Of a stretch of DNA of 20,396 bases, positions 1 to 6,986 are shown piece by piece. Below the pieces are notes generated by a model that saw nothing but the letters and a program-made list of their open reading frames with translations, was not told the origin of the DNA and ran no database searches. This DNA is from Acidobacteriota bacterium (GTDB lineage Bacteria; Acidobacteriota; Aminicenantia; Aminicenantales; Aminicenantaceae): contig JAUWSR010000022.1 of assembly GCA_030609975.1 (NCBI GenBank), forward strand, positions 1 to 20,396. Direction: 5' to 3'. Position 1 is the first letter of the stretch. The number at the start of each line of letters is the position of its first letter. Both the position numbers and the translations under genes were made by a program.

Positions 1-1
1 G

Positions 2-1246
2 GACTTCTGGTATAAACGAAATAAGGGGATCCTTACGGGAGAAGCCAAGCTCTTTTTTGGAGAAAGTTGGGTGGAAGCCGACAGCATTGCTTTCGAACTT
101 TCACGGGATAAGGATTATGTCAAGGCGATGGAATTTATGGGGAAAGTTGTTGCCCATCTTGTGACCGAAGAGACCTTGGATCTGAGAGGGGAAAAAATGC
201 AGATAAAGACCTTTCTCCAATCCAATGATGTCCGATCCCTCAAAGCCCAAGGAGATTGTTTCCTTTCACTCCTAACCGCAGAGGGTGATTCTCTGACCGT
301 TGAGTCGGCAAGTATGGATATGACCTTGAACCGGGAGGGCGAACTCAGAAATTTTGAAGCTGATCAAAACGTGAAAATGTTCGAAACCAGAAAAGGGGAA
401 GAGCGTGAAGTCGAAGGAGAATTTTTGGAGAGCAAGGACCGAGGAAAATCTCTTTGGGTAAAAGGAAAGGAGGGCCGCCAGGCACGCATCAGAACCCAGA
501 AATATGAGATAACGGCCGATGACCTGAGTGTTTTGCTTGAAAGTAAAAATCTTGAGGCACAGGGAGAGGTCAGTGTCATTCTTAAATCAGGAGTCGACCA
601 GAGTAGTGCGGTTGGATTCTTTTCTGAGGAGAGCCCGGTCTTTATCGATGCGGATGAAATGAGATATTCGGACGAGCACAAACGTTTCTTATTTAAGGGA
701 AACATTAAGGTCTGGCAGGGTAAAGATATGATGGAAACATCGGAGCTTCTCCTCTTCCGGGACAGCGGAAAGATCCTCTGCCGGGAAAGAGTCCGAACGC
801 GCTTGACCTTTAAGTCACATCAAAAAGAAGATGCGGATCCCTCAGAAGAAATGAACGAAAAGCAGATCGATATCACCGCAAAATCTATGGAATTCGATCC
901 AGAAAAGCGCCGTATTTTTTATCGAGAGAAAGTTGTTTTGAGTGCGGAGGATCTCAGGCTTGAAGCAGGAACCTTGTTTATGGACATGGATCAGGCTGCG
1001 GGCGAACTTAAAACCGTAACTGCTCGGGAAAATGTTCGGATAGAGCGGGCAGAATACCAAGGCTACGGACAAGAGGCAGTGTATGACGTGGGGAACGAGA
1101 TCATTGTAATGACAGGAAAACCGGTTTTGATCGATAAAAACAGGGGTAAGGTAGAGGGGCACAAATTGACTTTTCATATGGCCGATGATAGAATCATCGT
1201 CGAAAATAAGGACCGGGAAAGGTCGGAAACAGTCATCAAATCGTGA
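2..1246 (+). CDS. LptA/OstA-like LPS-transport protein, 5'-truncated by window edge
   Basis: The reading frame is open to the left edge, so the true start lies outside the window; the GTG at 71 is only an internal codon. About 415 residues are visible. The protein is built of repeated beta-strand-rich OstA-type units, recognisable as recurring phrases such as ADEMRYSDEHKRFLFKGNIKV (about positions 650-715) and a similar AKSMEFDPEKRRIFYREKVVL unit (about 880-943). This family forms beta-jellyroll periplasmic parts (LptA, LptC, N-terminus of LptD) that carry lipopolysaccharide across the periplasm. At over 415 residues it is much larger than the roughly 185-residue LptA of E. coli, so an LptC-LptA fusion or a multi-repeat LptA is likely. 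The lptB start lies 3 bases downstream, which supports the LPS-export role. The exact subfamily cannot be settled without the N-terminus. Confidence 0.75.
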   Translation, partial: DFWYKRNKGILTGEAKLFFGESWVEADSIAFELSRDKDYVKAMEFMGKVVAHLVTEETLDLRGEKMQIKTFLQSNDVRSLKAQGDCFLSLLTAEGDSLTVESASMDMTLNREGELRNFEADQNVKMFETRKGEEREVEGEFLESKDRGKSLWVKGKEGRQARIRTQKYEITADDLSVLLESKNLEAQGEVSVILKSGVDQSSAVGFFSEESPVFIDADEMRYSDEHKRFLFKGNIKVWQGKDMMETSELLLFRDSGKILCRERVRTRLTFKSHQKEDADPSEEMNEKQIDITAKSMEFDPEKRRIFYREKVVLSAEDLRLEAGTLFMDMDQAAGELKTVTARENVRIERAEYQGYGQEAVYDVGNEIIVMTGKPVLIDKNRGKVEGHKLTFHMADDRIIVENKDRERSETVIKS

Positions 1247-1249
1247 AAT

Positions 1250-1978
1250 ATGAACAACAATCTGGAAGCGGTGGGACTGGAGAAGAGCTATCACAGAAAA
1301 AAAGTTGTCGATGGAGTTTCTATCAGAGTTGGTAAGGGTGAGATCGTGGGTCTATTGGGACCCAACGGTGCAGGAAAAACCACCACGTTCTCTGTGATTC
1401 TTGGTCTTGTTCCGCAGGATTCGGGGAAAATCTTATTGAACGGTGAAAACATCACACACCTTCCTATGTATTCACGTGCACGCAAAGGTTTGTGCCTTCT
1501 CCCTCAGGAACCGTCTGCTTTTCGGAGACTGAGTGTGGGCGACAATCTGCTGTCGATAAAAGAGGTCGCGGGTGACAATTCTTCCTGGAAGAAGGGTGAC
1601 CTGGCCGACATGCTCCACGAATTCGGATTAGAGGAACTGATCAATGCCAAAGCCTACACCCTTTCGGGGGGGGAACGACGTAGGCTCGAGATTGCCCGGG
1701 CCTTGATCACAGATCCTGAGTACATCTTACTGGATGAACCCTTTACCGGGATCGATCCTTTGGCGATCTCGGATCTCCAGACTATTATTCTAGCTTTGAA
1801 GGAGAGGGGGCTTGGGCTGCTCATTACCGATCACAGCGTGAGAGAAACTTTGAAGATTACCGATCGAGCTTACATCATCGACAAGGGGAAAATACTCAAA
1901 GAGGGCACTCCCGAAGAGCTGGTGTCGTCTTCCGAGGTCAAACAGAGCTATCTTGGGGAGGAATTTAACCTGGATTAA
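1250..1978 (+). CDS. lptB: LPS export ABC transporter ATP-binding protein LptB
   Basis: This 242-residue ATPase of the LptB2FG transporter would power extraction of lipopolysaccharide from the inner membrane. Visible motifs in order are Walker A GPNGAGKTT (from residue 37), a Q-loop LLPQEPSAFRRLSV, the ABC signature LSGGERRRLEIARAL, Walker B YILLDEPF, and the H-loop LITDHSVRET. The phrases FTGIDPLAISDLQ and RAYIIDKGKILKEGTPEEL are characteristic of LptB rather than other ABC ATPases. Length matches the family (about 241). The start ATG lies 3 bases after the OstA-like gene, so the two are probably translationally coupled. LptF and LptG are not in the window. Confidence 0.95.
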   Translation: MNNNLEAVGLEKSYHRKKVVDGVSIRVGKGEIVGLLGPNGAGKTTTFSVILGLVPQDSGKILLNGENITHLPMYSRARKGLCLLPQEPSAFRRLSVGDNLLSIKEVAGDNSSWKKGDLADMLHEFGLEELINAKAYTLSGGERRRLEIARALITDPEYILLDEPFTGIDPLAISDLQTIILALKERGLGLLITDHSVRETLKITDRAYIIDKGKILKEGTPEELVSSSEVKQSYLGEEFNLD

Positions 1979-2004
1979 GCGAGGGGAAATATCGGACTGT
2001 AGCC

Positions 2005-3474
2005 ATGGCATTGAAACAGCAGCTTCATCAAAGGCAGGTGCAAAGGTTAATACTGGCACCTGCACTCCAGCAGGCCATCAAGCTTTTGCCTTTGACCAAT
2101 CTGGAGCTCATTGAGATCATCGATACCGAGCTGTCGCAGAACCCGATGTTGGAGGTACAAGAGGAGACGGAACAAGAAAAACCGGCCGAGAAGGAAAAAG
2201 ACAGCGCAGAAGCGGAAGGCAACACGGACGCCGCCACATCAGAGGTGGCCGGGGAGGGCGAGGACAACGTCTTGGATGATAAAGAAATCGAGGCGTATTT
2301 TCATGATTATTTTGATGACGGCTTCCGATCGCTTTCTTTTGAAAAGAAGGAAGCCCCCTTGTTGGAGAATATCATCTCCAAGAGCCAGTCTCTCTGGGAT
2401 CATCTGAATTGGCAGGCCAACCTCACGTTTTTTGAAGACGACGAGAAGGAGATCGCTCAAAATATTATAGGGAATATCAATGAGGATGGATATCTGATCG
2501 TCTCGATCGAGGAAGTCAGCGAAAGCTTGGGGATTTCGCCTGAGAAGATCGAAAAAGTGCGTGCTCAGATCCTGATGTTCGATCCAGTGGGTGTAGGCAG
2601 CCTCTGCCTTAAAGAAAGTCTTCTGGCCCAGATGGCCTACTTTGGGATTGAGGATGAGATCACGACCAAGATCGTTACGGAATATCTCTTTCTTCTCGAA
2701 AAATCAGATTTTGCCCAGCTGTCCAGAGAATTGGGCATATCCTTCGCCATTATCAAGACTCATATCGATGTCATCAAGGGGCTGTCGCCGACGCCGGGAA
2801 GGAAATTTAGTCAGGAGAAGACCGCCTACATCGTACCAGACATCCTTGTGACCAAAGAAGATGGTGAGCTCAAGATTACGCTGAATGATGAAGGTGTTCC
2901 CCGCCTTCGCATCAACAGTTTCTATAAGACCTTGATGGCTCAGGCTTCCAAAGAGAATGCCGAGGCCTGTCGCTTTCTAAAGGACAAGATGAAAAAAGCT
3001 TTCTGGTTTTTACGGAGCTTGGATCAGAGAAATAATACCATTTACAAAGTGGCTCAATATATCATCGACAAACAAACGGATTTCATCGAAAAAGGGCTGG
3101 ACTATATCAAGCCTCTGACCCTGGTGGAGTTGGCTCAGGAAATCGGTGTCCACGAGTCGACCGTAGGTCGTGTCGTAGCAAACAAACACATGATGACCCC
3201 CCGCGGGATTTTCCCTCTCAAATACTTCTTCCATAAGGCGCTTTTAGGCGATTTTGGGGAGGAAATTTCCTCCCTGCGTGTGAAGGAGCGGATACGAAAA
3301 TTGGTCGAGGGTGAAGACCGGGAGCATCCCCTGAGCGATATCGAGATCGAAGAGATCCTTGCCCGAGAAAACTACCGGATCGCTCGCCGGACTGTGGCGA
3401 AATATCGGAAGCAGCTGTCCATAGCTCCTTCCCACATACGTAAGCGAAAATACTGGATGGAGGAAACGCAATGA
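2005..3474 (+). CDS. rpoN: RNA polymerase sigma-54 factor
   Basis: A 489-residue sigma-54. It directs RNA polymerase to -24/-12 promoters and needs AAA+ activator proteins to melt DNA. Region I is the glutamine-rich N-terminus (QQLHQRQVQRLILAPALQQAIKLL, which reads continuously over residues 4-27), followed by an acidic linker (about 50-95), the core-binding region, a helix-turn-helix (LVELAQEIGVHESTVGRVV) and the diagnostic RpoN box ARRTVAKYRK near the C-terminus. The length is close to E. coli RpoN (477). The ATG at 2005 fits the family N-terminus, although the nearest purine-rich stretch (about 1981-1986) is further upstream than normal. It overlaps the hpf start by 4 bases (ATGA). The order lptB-rpoN-hpf-ptsN is widely conserved in Proteobacteria. 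No convincing sigma-54 promoter was seen in the window. Confidence 0.96.
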   Translation: MALKQQLHQRQVQRLILAPALQQAIKLLPLTNLELIEIIDTELSQNPMLEVQEETEQEKPAEKEKDSAEAEGNTDAATSEVAGEGEDNVLDDKEIEAYFHDYFDDGFRSLSFEKKEAPLLENIISKSQSLWDHLNWQANLTFFEDDEKEIAQNIIGNINEDGYLIVSIEEVSESLGISPEKIEKVRAQILMFDPVGVGSLCLKESLLAQMAYFGIEDEITTKIVTEYLFLLEKSDFAQLSRELGISFAIIKTHIDVIKGLSPTPGRKFSQEKTAYIVPDILVTKEDGELKITLNDEGVPRLRINSFYKTLMAQASKENAEACRFLKDKMKKAFWFLRSLDQRNNTIYKVAQYIIDKQTDFIEKGLDYIKPLTLVELAQEIGVHESTVGRVVANKHMMTPRGIFPLKYFFHKALLGDFGEEISSLRVKERIRKLVEGEDREHPLSDIEIEEILARENYRIARRTVAKYRKQLSIAPSHIRKRKYWMEETQ

Positions 3475-3992
3475 ATATCAATTATACAGCTCGACAATAT
3501 GCCTTAACTCCGGATATCAAAAAATACTGTGAAAGGCGCCTTGTTGCCTTTGAAAAATTGCTTGGCTATCCGGTCGAAGCCAATCTGATCCTATCGGTGG
3601 AAAAATATCGTAACAAAGTGGACATCAACGTAAAGACCAAGGGATCGACTTTGAATGCCGTCGAAGAAACACAGGACATGTTCAGTTCTCTAGGGGTCGC
3701 TTTTGATAATATTGAACGTCGGCTTAAAAAAGAGAAAGAAAAGCTGAGAGAAAGGAAGCGACGCAAGAAAGAGGAAAGCCTTCCTTCTCCAAGTGTGGAT
3801 AGCGACGAACAGATTAAGCGTGTCATTCGGAGCCGCAAGTATTCCTTAAAGCCCATGTCTGTGGAAGAAGCGGTCATGCTGTTTGAAACCCGAAAAGACG
3901 AGGTTTTTGTATTCCGGAAATTCGAATCTGAGAAATGGGCGGTACTATTCAGGCGGAAAGATGGGAATTTTGGCTTGATCGAGCCGGAATAA
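3471..3992 (+). CDS. hpf: Ribosome hibernation promoting factor, long form (HPF/YfiA family)
   Basis: The 173-residue product has the N-terminal S30AE/YfiA fold (residues 1 to about 95, MNINYTARQYALTPDIKKY...), a charged Lys/Arg/Glu-rich linker (about 78-105), and a C-terminal dimerisation domain (about 115-173, IKRVIRSRKYSLKPMSVEEA...). A C-terminal domain of this kind marks long-form HPF. Long HPF pairs 70S ribosomes into inactive 100S dimers on its own, whereas the short E. coli HPF needs RMF. The ATG overlaps the last four bases of rpoN. The position between rpoN and ptsN is the classic one for this gene. The C-terminal domain has the usual FETRKDEVFVFR motif, so it appears complete. Confidence 0.93.
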   Translation: MNINYTARQYALTPDIKKYCERRLVAFEKLLGYPVEANLILSVEKYRNKVDINVKTKGSTLNAVEETQDMFSSLGVAFDNIERRLKKEKEKLRERKRRKKEESLPSPSVDSDEQIKRVIRSRKYSLKPMSVEEAVMLFETRKDEVFVFRKFESEKWAVLFRRKDGNFGLIEPE

Positions 3993-4012
3993 GTCGAAAG
4001 CGAGAAATTCAG

Positions 4013-4483
4013 TTGAAACTATCCAATTTGCTCAGAGAAGCTATGGTCATCTTCGATTTGGGCCAAGACAAAAGAGACTCTGTACTAAAAGAAATGGCCG
4101 GTTTTATTAAGCAGAAGAACAAGCACATAAAAGAAAAGGACCTTTTTGAGAGACTGTCGCAGCGAGAGAATCTAGGCAGCACGGCGATCGGAGCAGGTGT
4201 TGCTATCCCCCATTGCAAGCTCAAATCTGTAAAGGAACCGATCGTAATGCTGGCCGTTTCTCGGAAAGGTGTGGATTTCCACTCGCAGGATGGAAACGCT
4301 TCATACATCTTTTTTGTGGTGGTGTCCTCTCCTGAAAACCCCAGTTTGAATCTCCAGATCCTGGCTGCGATCGCACATCTTGTCCGGAAAGCGGAGTCTT
4401 TGCTGGATCGAATCCTGGCTGCGGATAACATTGCGACTATCTTAGAGGTCATTCGTGAGGAAGAAAATAGACTAAATGAATAA
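4013..4483 (+). CDS. ptsN: PTS EIIA-Ntr-type regulatory protein PtsN
   Basis: A fructose/mannitol-type EIIA domain of 156 residues. It receives phosphate from HPr-type proteins and acts in regulation rather than sugar transport. The phosphorylatable histidine is in GVAIPHCK (His67 with this start), matching the GxxxPH motif of PtsN. I place the start at TTG 4013 because the family N-terminus (KLSNLLREAMVIFDL) begins there and hpf ends 20 bases upstream. The frame is open further upstream to 3935, but that would overlap hpf and add an unrelated 26-residue extension. An internal ATG at 4043 is the other option but would lose the conserved first helix. The 3' end overlaps hprK by 8 bases. Confidence 0.92.
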   Translation: MKLSNLLREAMVIFDLGQDKRDSVLKEMAGFIKQKNKHIKEKDLFERLSQRENLGSTAIGAGVAIPHCKLKSVKEPIVMLAVSRKGVDFHSQDGNASYIFFVVVSSPENPSLNLQILAAIAHLVRKAESLLDRILAADNIATILEVIREEENRLNE

Positions 4484-5339
4484 AGGGCGGGACGCTTCTC
4501 CTCGGGTAAGGGATTTTTATCGAAACGCCAGGGAAGCCCTGGAGCTGCGCCCGATATTTCAGCAGACAGGCTTTGCTCAGAAACTGCAGCCCGATTCTTC
4601 CAGCAAGTCTCTTTCCCGCATTCAGATCTGGGAGCAAACGGTGCATTTGGATGAAAAACGCACAGCTTGCTTGATCATAGCTGAGGGGAAGCCTGCCTCT
4701 GAGGAGTTGCGATCCTGGGGTCAAAAACACAAGATCGCTCTTTTCCTTTCTCCCTGCTCTAAGAATAGATGCCGTACTGTCCTGCGGCGGGTCCTTTCCG
4801 ATCTTTTTCCCAGGCAGGTTGTGGTCTCTGGAGGGTTGTTACAGATCTTCGGCTTGGGCGTGCTCATCATCGGAGACAGCGGAGTGGGAAAGAGCGAGAG
4901 CGCTTTGGAACTGATCTCTCGAGGATATCGTTTCGTCTCGGATGATGTCACGCAGATCGAAAAGATCATGGATTCTCAGCTCCAGGGGACTGCTCCTGCA
5001 TTGAGCCGGAATTTTATGGAGATCCGGGGATTGAGCATCATCAACATCCGGCAGATTTTTGGTGAGCAGGCCATCTGTCAGAAGTCCGCTGTCGATCTTG
5101 TGATCAATCTGGAGAATTGGGATGAGGACAAAAACTACGACCGCTTGGGTTTGGATGCACCCGAGGAGTATGAGATCCTAGGCGTTAAGATTCCTCAGAC
5201 CACGATCCCCGTGGCGCCGGGACGCAACATCTCCACCTTGATCGAAGTGGCTTGCAAGGTGTATGTCCTCCGCAGAAAGGGGTATCATGCAACTCAAGAG
5301 ATTATAAAACGTCTTGACCGGGCTTTGTTGGTCCGCTAA
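4476..5339 (+). CDS. hprK: HPr kinase/phosphorylase, variant active site
   Basis: A 287-residue bifunctional enzyme expected to phosphorylate and dephosphorylate Ser46 of HPr. The C-terminal kinase domain shows the P-loop GDSGVGKS (residues 133-140), the DD pair (156-157), the HprK signature as MEIRGLSIINI (Glu182; usual form has GLG, here GLS) and DRLG (Arg223), then PGRNISTLIEVA. The position 15 residues before the P-loop, normally the histidine of an HGV/HGVL motif, is Ser118 (codon TCT at 4827-4829) in VVVSGGLLQIFG. The N-terminal domain is shorter and more divergent than in the roughly 310-residue Firmicute enzymes. The gene overlaps ptsN by 8 bases. An HPr with an intact Ser46 is encoded 1.4 kb downstream, so a substrate is present. 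Identity is firm; activity is uncertain because of the missing histidine. Confidence 0.92.
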   Translation: MNKGRDASPRVRDFYRNAREALELRPIFQQTGFAQKLQPDSSSKSLSRIQIWEQTVHLDEKRTACLIIAEGKPASEELRSWGQKHKIALFLSPCSKNRCRTVLRRVLSDLFPRQVVVSGGLLQIFGLGVLIIGDSGVGKSESALELISRGYRFVSDDVTQIEKIMDSQLQGTAPALSRNFMEIRGLSIINIRQIFGEQAICQKSAVDLVINLENWDEDKNYDRLGLDAPEEYEILGVKIPQTTIPVAPGRNISTLIEVACKVYVLRRKGYHATQEIIKRLDRALLVR

Positions 5340-5358
5340 TAATGATAATGAGACGAGA

Positions 5359-6216
5359 GTGATAGACGACAACTTTTTGATCATCACAGGTTTATCCGGT
5401 TCCGGCAAGACCACGGTAAGCCGCTTCCTGGAAGATTTCGGCTACTACTGCGTTGACAACCTTCCCTCCAAACTTATCCCTAACTTTGTCGACCTTTGGA
5501 AACGGAAGGAAGTGGAACTGGCTAGAGTCGCTCTGATCGTCGATATTCGAGAGGAAGGATTTTTGACCGAGTTTCCCAAAGTGCTCCAGTCCATCCGAAA
5601 GAAGATCACTCCCAGGGTGATCTTCCTGGAGGCTTCAGATGAGACGCTGATAAAGCGATTCAGCGAAAGCCGGCGTCCCCATCCTCTGAAGAGCAGGAGA
5701 TCGGTGCGGGACAGCGTAGCCCTTGAGCGTACACGTTTGGCTGAAATTAAGAACATATCGGATGAGGTTATAAATACTACGGCTACGAACATTGCGGATC
5801 TGAGAGAGATGCTTTCTGTCCGGTTTGTAAAAAAGGCCGTGATCACTCTTCAGGTAGCTGTGGTCAGTTTCGGATACAAGTACGGAATACCTCTGGAAGC
5901 GGACCTGGTTTTTGATACACGTTTTCTGCCCAATCCCTTTTATGAAGACAAGCTGCGTGAAAAAACCGGCAAAAACAAGGGCGTGCGAACCTATGTATTA
6001 GAGGCGGCGGAAACTCAGAAATTCCTAAAAGAACTCTTTCGTTTTATTGGTTTTCTTATGCCTTGGTTTGTAGATGAGGGGAAAAGCTACCTGACCATAG
6101 CCATAGGATGCACCGGAGGAAAACATCGTTCTGTGGTCCTTTCCGAAGAACTGGGCGTTTTTCTGAAGGAAAGCGATTATAAGGTTCAGATAAGTCACCG
6201 GGATATCTATAAATAA
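5359..6216 (+). CDS. rapZ: RapZ/YvcJ family nucleotide-binding protein
   Basis: With the GTG start at 5359 the product is 285 residues, the normal RapZ length. The frame is open upstream into hprK, but family members begin just before the P-loop. Motifs are Walker A GLSGSGKT (11-18), the conserved DNLPSKLIPNFVDL, a Walker B-like VALIVDIRE, the ESRRPHPL segment, and the C-terminal IGCTGGKHRSVVLSE plus SHRDI that characterise the family. In E. coli RapZ binds small RNAs and directs decay of glmS mRNA, controlling UDP-GlcNAc supply; in Gram-positives the homologue YvcJ binds nucleotides. Location next to hprK and ptsN is conserved in many bacteria and fits a link between PTS phosphorylation and envelope precursor synthesis. 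A weak purine stretch (about 5350-5357) precedes the GTG. Confidence 0.92.
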   Translation: MIDDNFLIITGLSGSGKTTVSRFLEDFGYYCVDNLPSKLIPNFVDLWKRKEVELARVALIVDIREEGFLTEFPKVLQSIRKKITPRVIFLEASDETLIKRFSESRRPHPLKSRRSVRDSVALERTRLAEIKNISDEVINTTATNIADLREMLSVRFVKKAVITLQVAVVSFGYKYGIPLEADLVFDTRFLPNPFYEDKLREKTGKNKGVRTYVLEAAETQKFLKELFRFIGFLMPWFVDEGKSYLTIAIGCTGGKHRSVVLSEELGVFLKESDYKVQISHRDIYK

Positions 6217-6245
6217 TTGCTATATGGGAATGATTTGTGTAAAGA
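6217..6245 (+). promoter_or_regulatory. Weak candidate sigma-70 promoter before the EIIA-Man gene
   Basis: TTGCTA (6217-6222) and TAAAGA (6240-6245) are separated by 17 bases, in the only sizeable gap (77 bases) of the left operon. The -10 is poor. If real, it would let the EIIA-HPr-EI segment be expressed separately from the upstream genes. Confidence 0.22.
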
Positions 6246-6293
6246 TATTTGTGGGACAAGGCCTGGAGGCTTGCCCTTGAGCGGAGACAGATC

Positions 6294-6698
6294 ATGATCG
6301 GCGGTATCATCGTTTCCCACGGGAAATTGGGTGAAGAGCTATTGAATGCTTTAACCATCATTCTTGGGGAAGCCGTCAATATCGAGGCAATTTCTATCGG
6401 CTGGTACGATGATGTGGAAGAGTCGAAGATGAAGATCAACCAATCCCTGAAGCGAGTGGACCAAAAAAACGGTGTCCTGATTTTTACAGATATGTTCGGA
6501 GGAACCCCCTCGAATCTGAGTTTTAGTTTTCTTGACGAGAATCAATTGGAGATCATCACCGGAGTAAATCTTCCCATGCTGATTAAATTTGTTTCCTTAC
6601 AAAGAAGCTATAACCTGAAAGAGGTCGCAAAAAAAGTTGTAGAGCAAGGGAAAAAGAATATCCATTTGGCTAGCGCATTGCTCAGTTCCAGGAATTGA
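6294..6698 (+). CDS. PTS mannose-family EIIA domain protein
   Basis: A 134-residue stand-alone EIIA of the mannose (ManX/PTS EIIA-man) family. It begins MIGGIIVSHGKLGEEL, where His9 is the expected phosphorylation site (His10 in E. coli ManX). The FTDMFGGTPSN motif and the EIITGVNLPML segment are diagnostic of the fold. The ATG at 6294 has a good Shine-Dalgarno (GGAG, 6283-6286) 7 bases upstream; an in-frame GTG at 6249 has none. There is no fused or adjacent EIIB, EIIC or EIID, so transport is not its obvious job. It likely acts as a phosphorylation-dependent regulator or a phosphate sink fed by the HPr and EI encoded immediately downstream. Confidence 0.9.
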   Translation: MIGGIIVSHGKLGEELLNALTIILGEAVNIEAISIGWYDDVEESKMKINQSLKRVDQKNGVLIFTDMFGGTPSNLSFSFLDENQLEIITGVNLPMLIKFVSLQRSYNLKEVAKKVVEQGKKNIHLASALLSSRN

Positions 6699-6711
6699 TC
6701 ACTTCGACCCC

Positions 6712-6981
6712 ATGCTGAATCAAAGAGCAGTTATCACGAACAAACTTGGGCTGCATGCCCGCGCAGCCGTAAAATTGGTGAATCTTGCCAATCGTTTTGA
6801 AGCTTCGGTGAAGATCCAAAAGGATGGGAGCGAGATCGATGGAAAAAGCATTCTAGGTATCTTGACCTTGGCGGCGGTACAGGGATCAGAGATCATCCTC
6901 AAGGTGGAAGGCCGCGATGAGGAAATGGCCATGCAGGCCATTCTAACCCTGATAAAAGACAAGTTTTACGAACAAGAGTAA
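6712..6981 (+). CDS. ptsH: Phosphocarrier protein HPr
   Basis: An 89-residue HPr. The catalytic histidine is His15 in LGLHARAA with the usual Arg17, and the regulatory serine is Ser46 in GKSILGILTLAA, the site acted on by HPr kinase/phosphorylase. Both phosphorylation sites are therefore intact. It would accept phosphate from PtsI at His15 and hand it to EIIA proteins such as PtsN and the mannose-type EIIA. It starts 13 bases after the EIIA gene and ends 5 bases before ptsI. I see no clear Shine-Dalgarno before the ATG, so translation may be coupled to the gene upstream. Confidence 0.95.
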   Translation: MLNQRAVITNKLGLHARAAVKLVNLANRFEASVKIQKDGSEIDGKSILGILTLAAVQGSEIILKVEGRDEEMAMQAILTLIKDKFYEQE

Positions 6982-6986
6982 GAAGA

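Noticed and set aside
71..1246. GTG at 71 as the start of the OstA-like gene
   Set aside because: The frame is open to base 2 with family-like sequence (DFWYKRNKGILTGEAKLFFG), so the gene begins outside the window.
3935..4012. N-terminal extension of ptsN
   Set aside because: It would overlap hpf by 58 bases and adds sequence unlike PtsN; the family N-terminus starts at TTG 4013.
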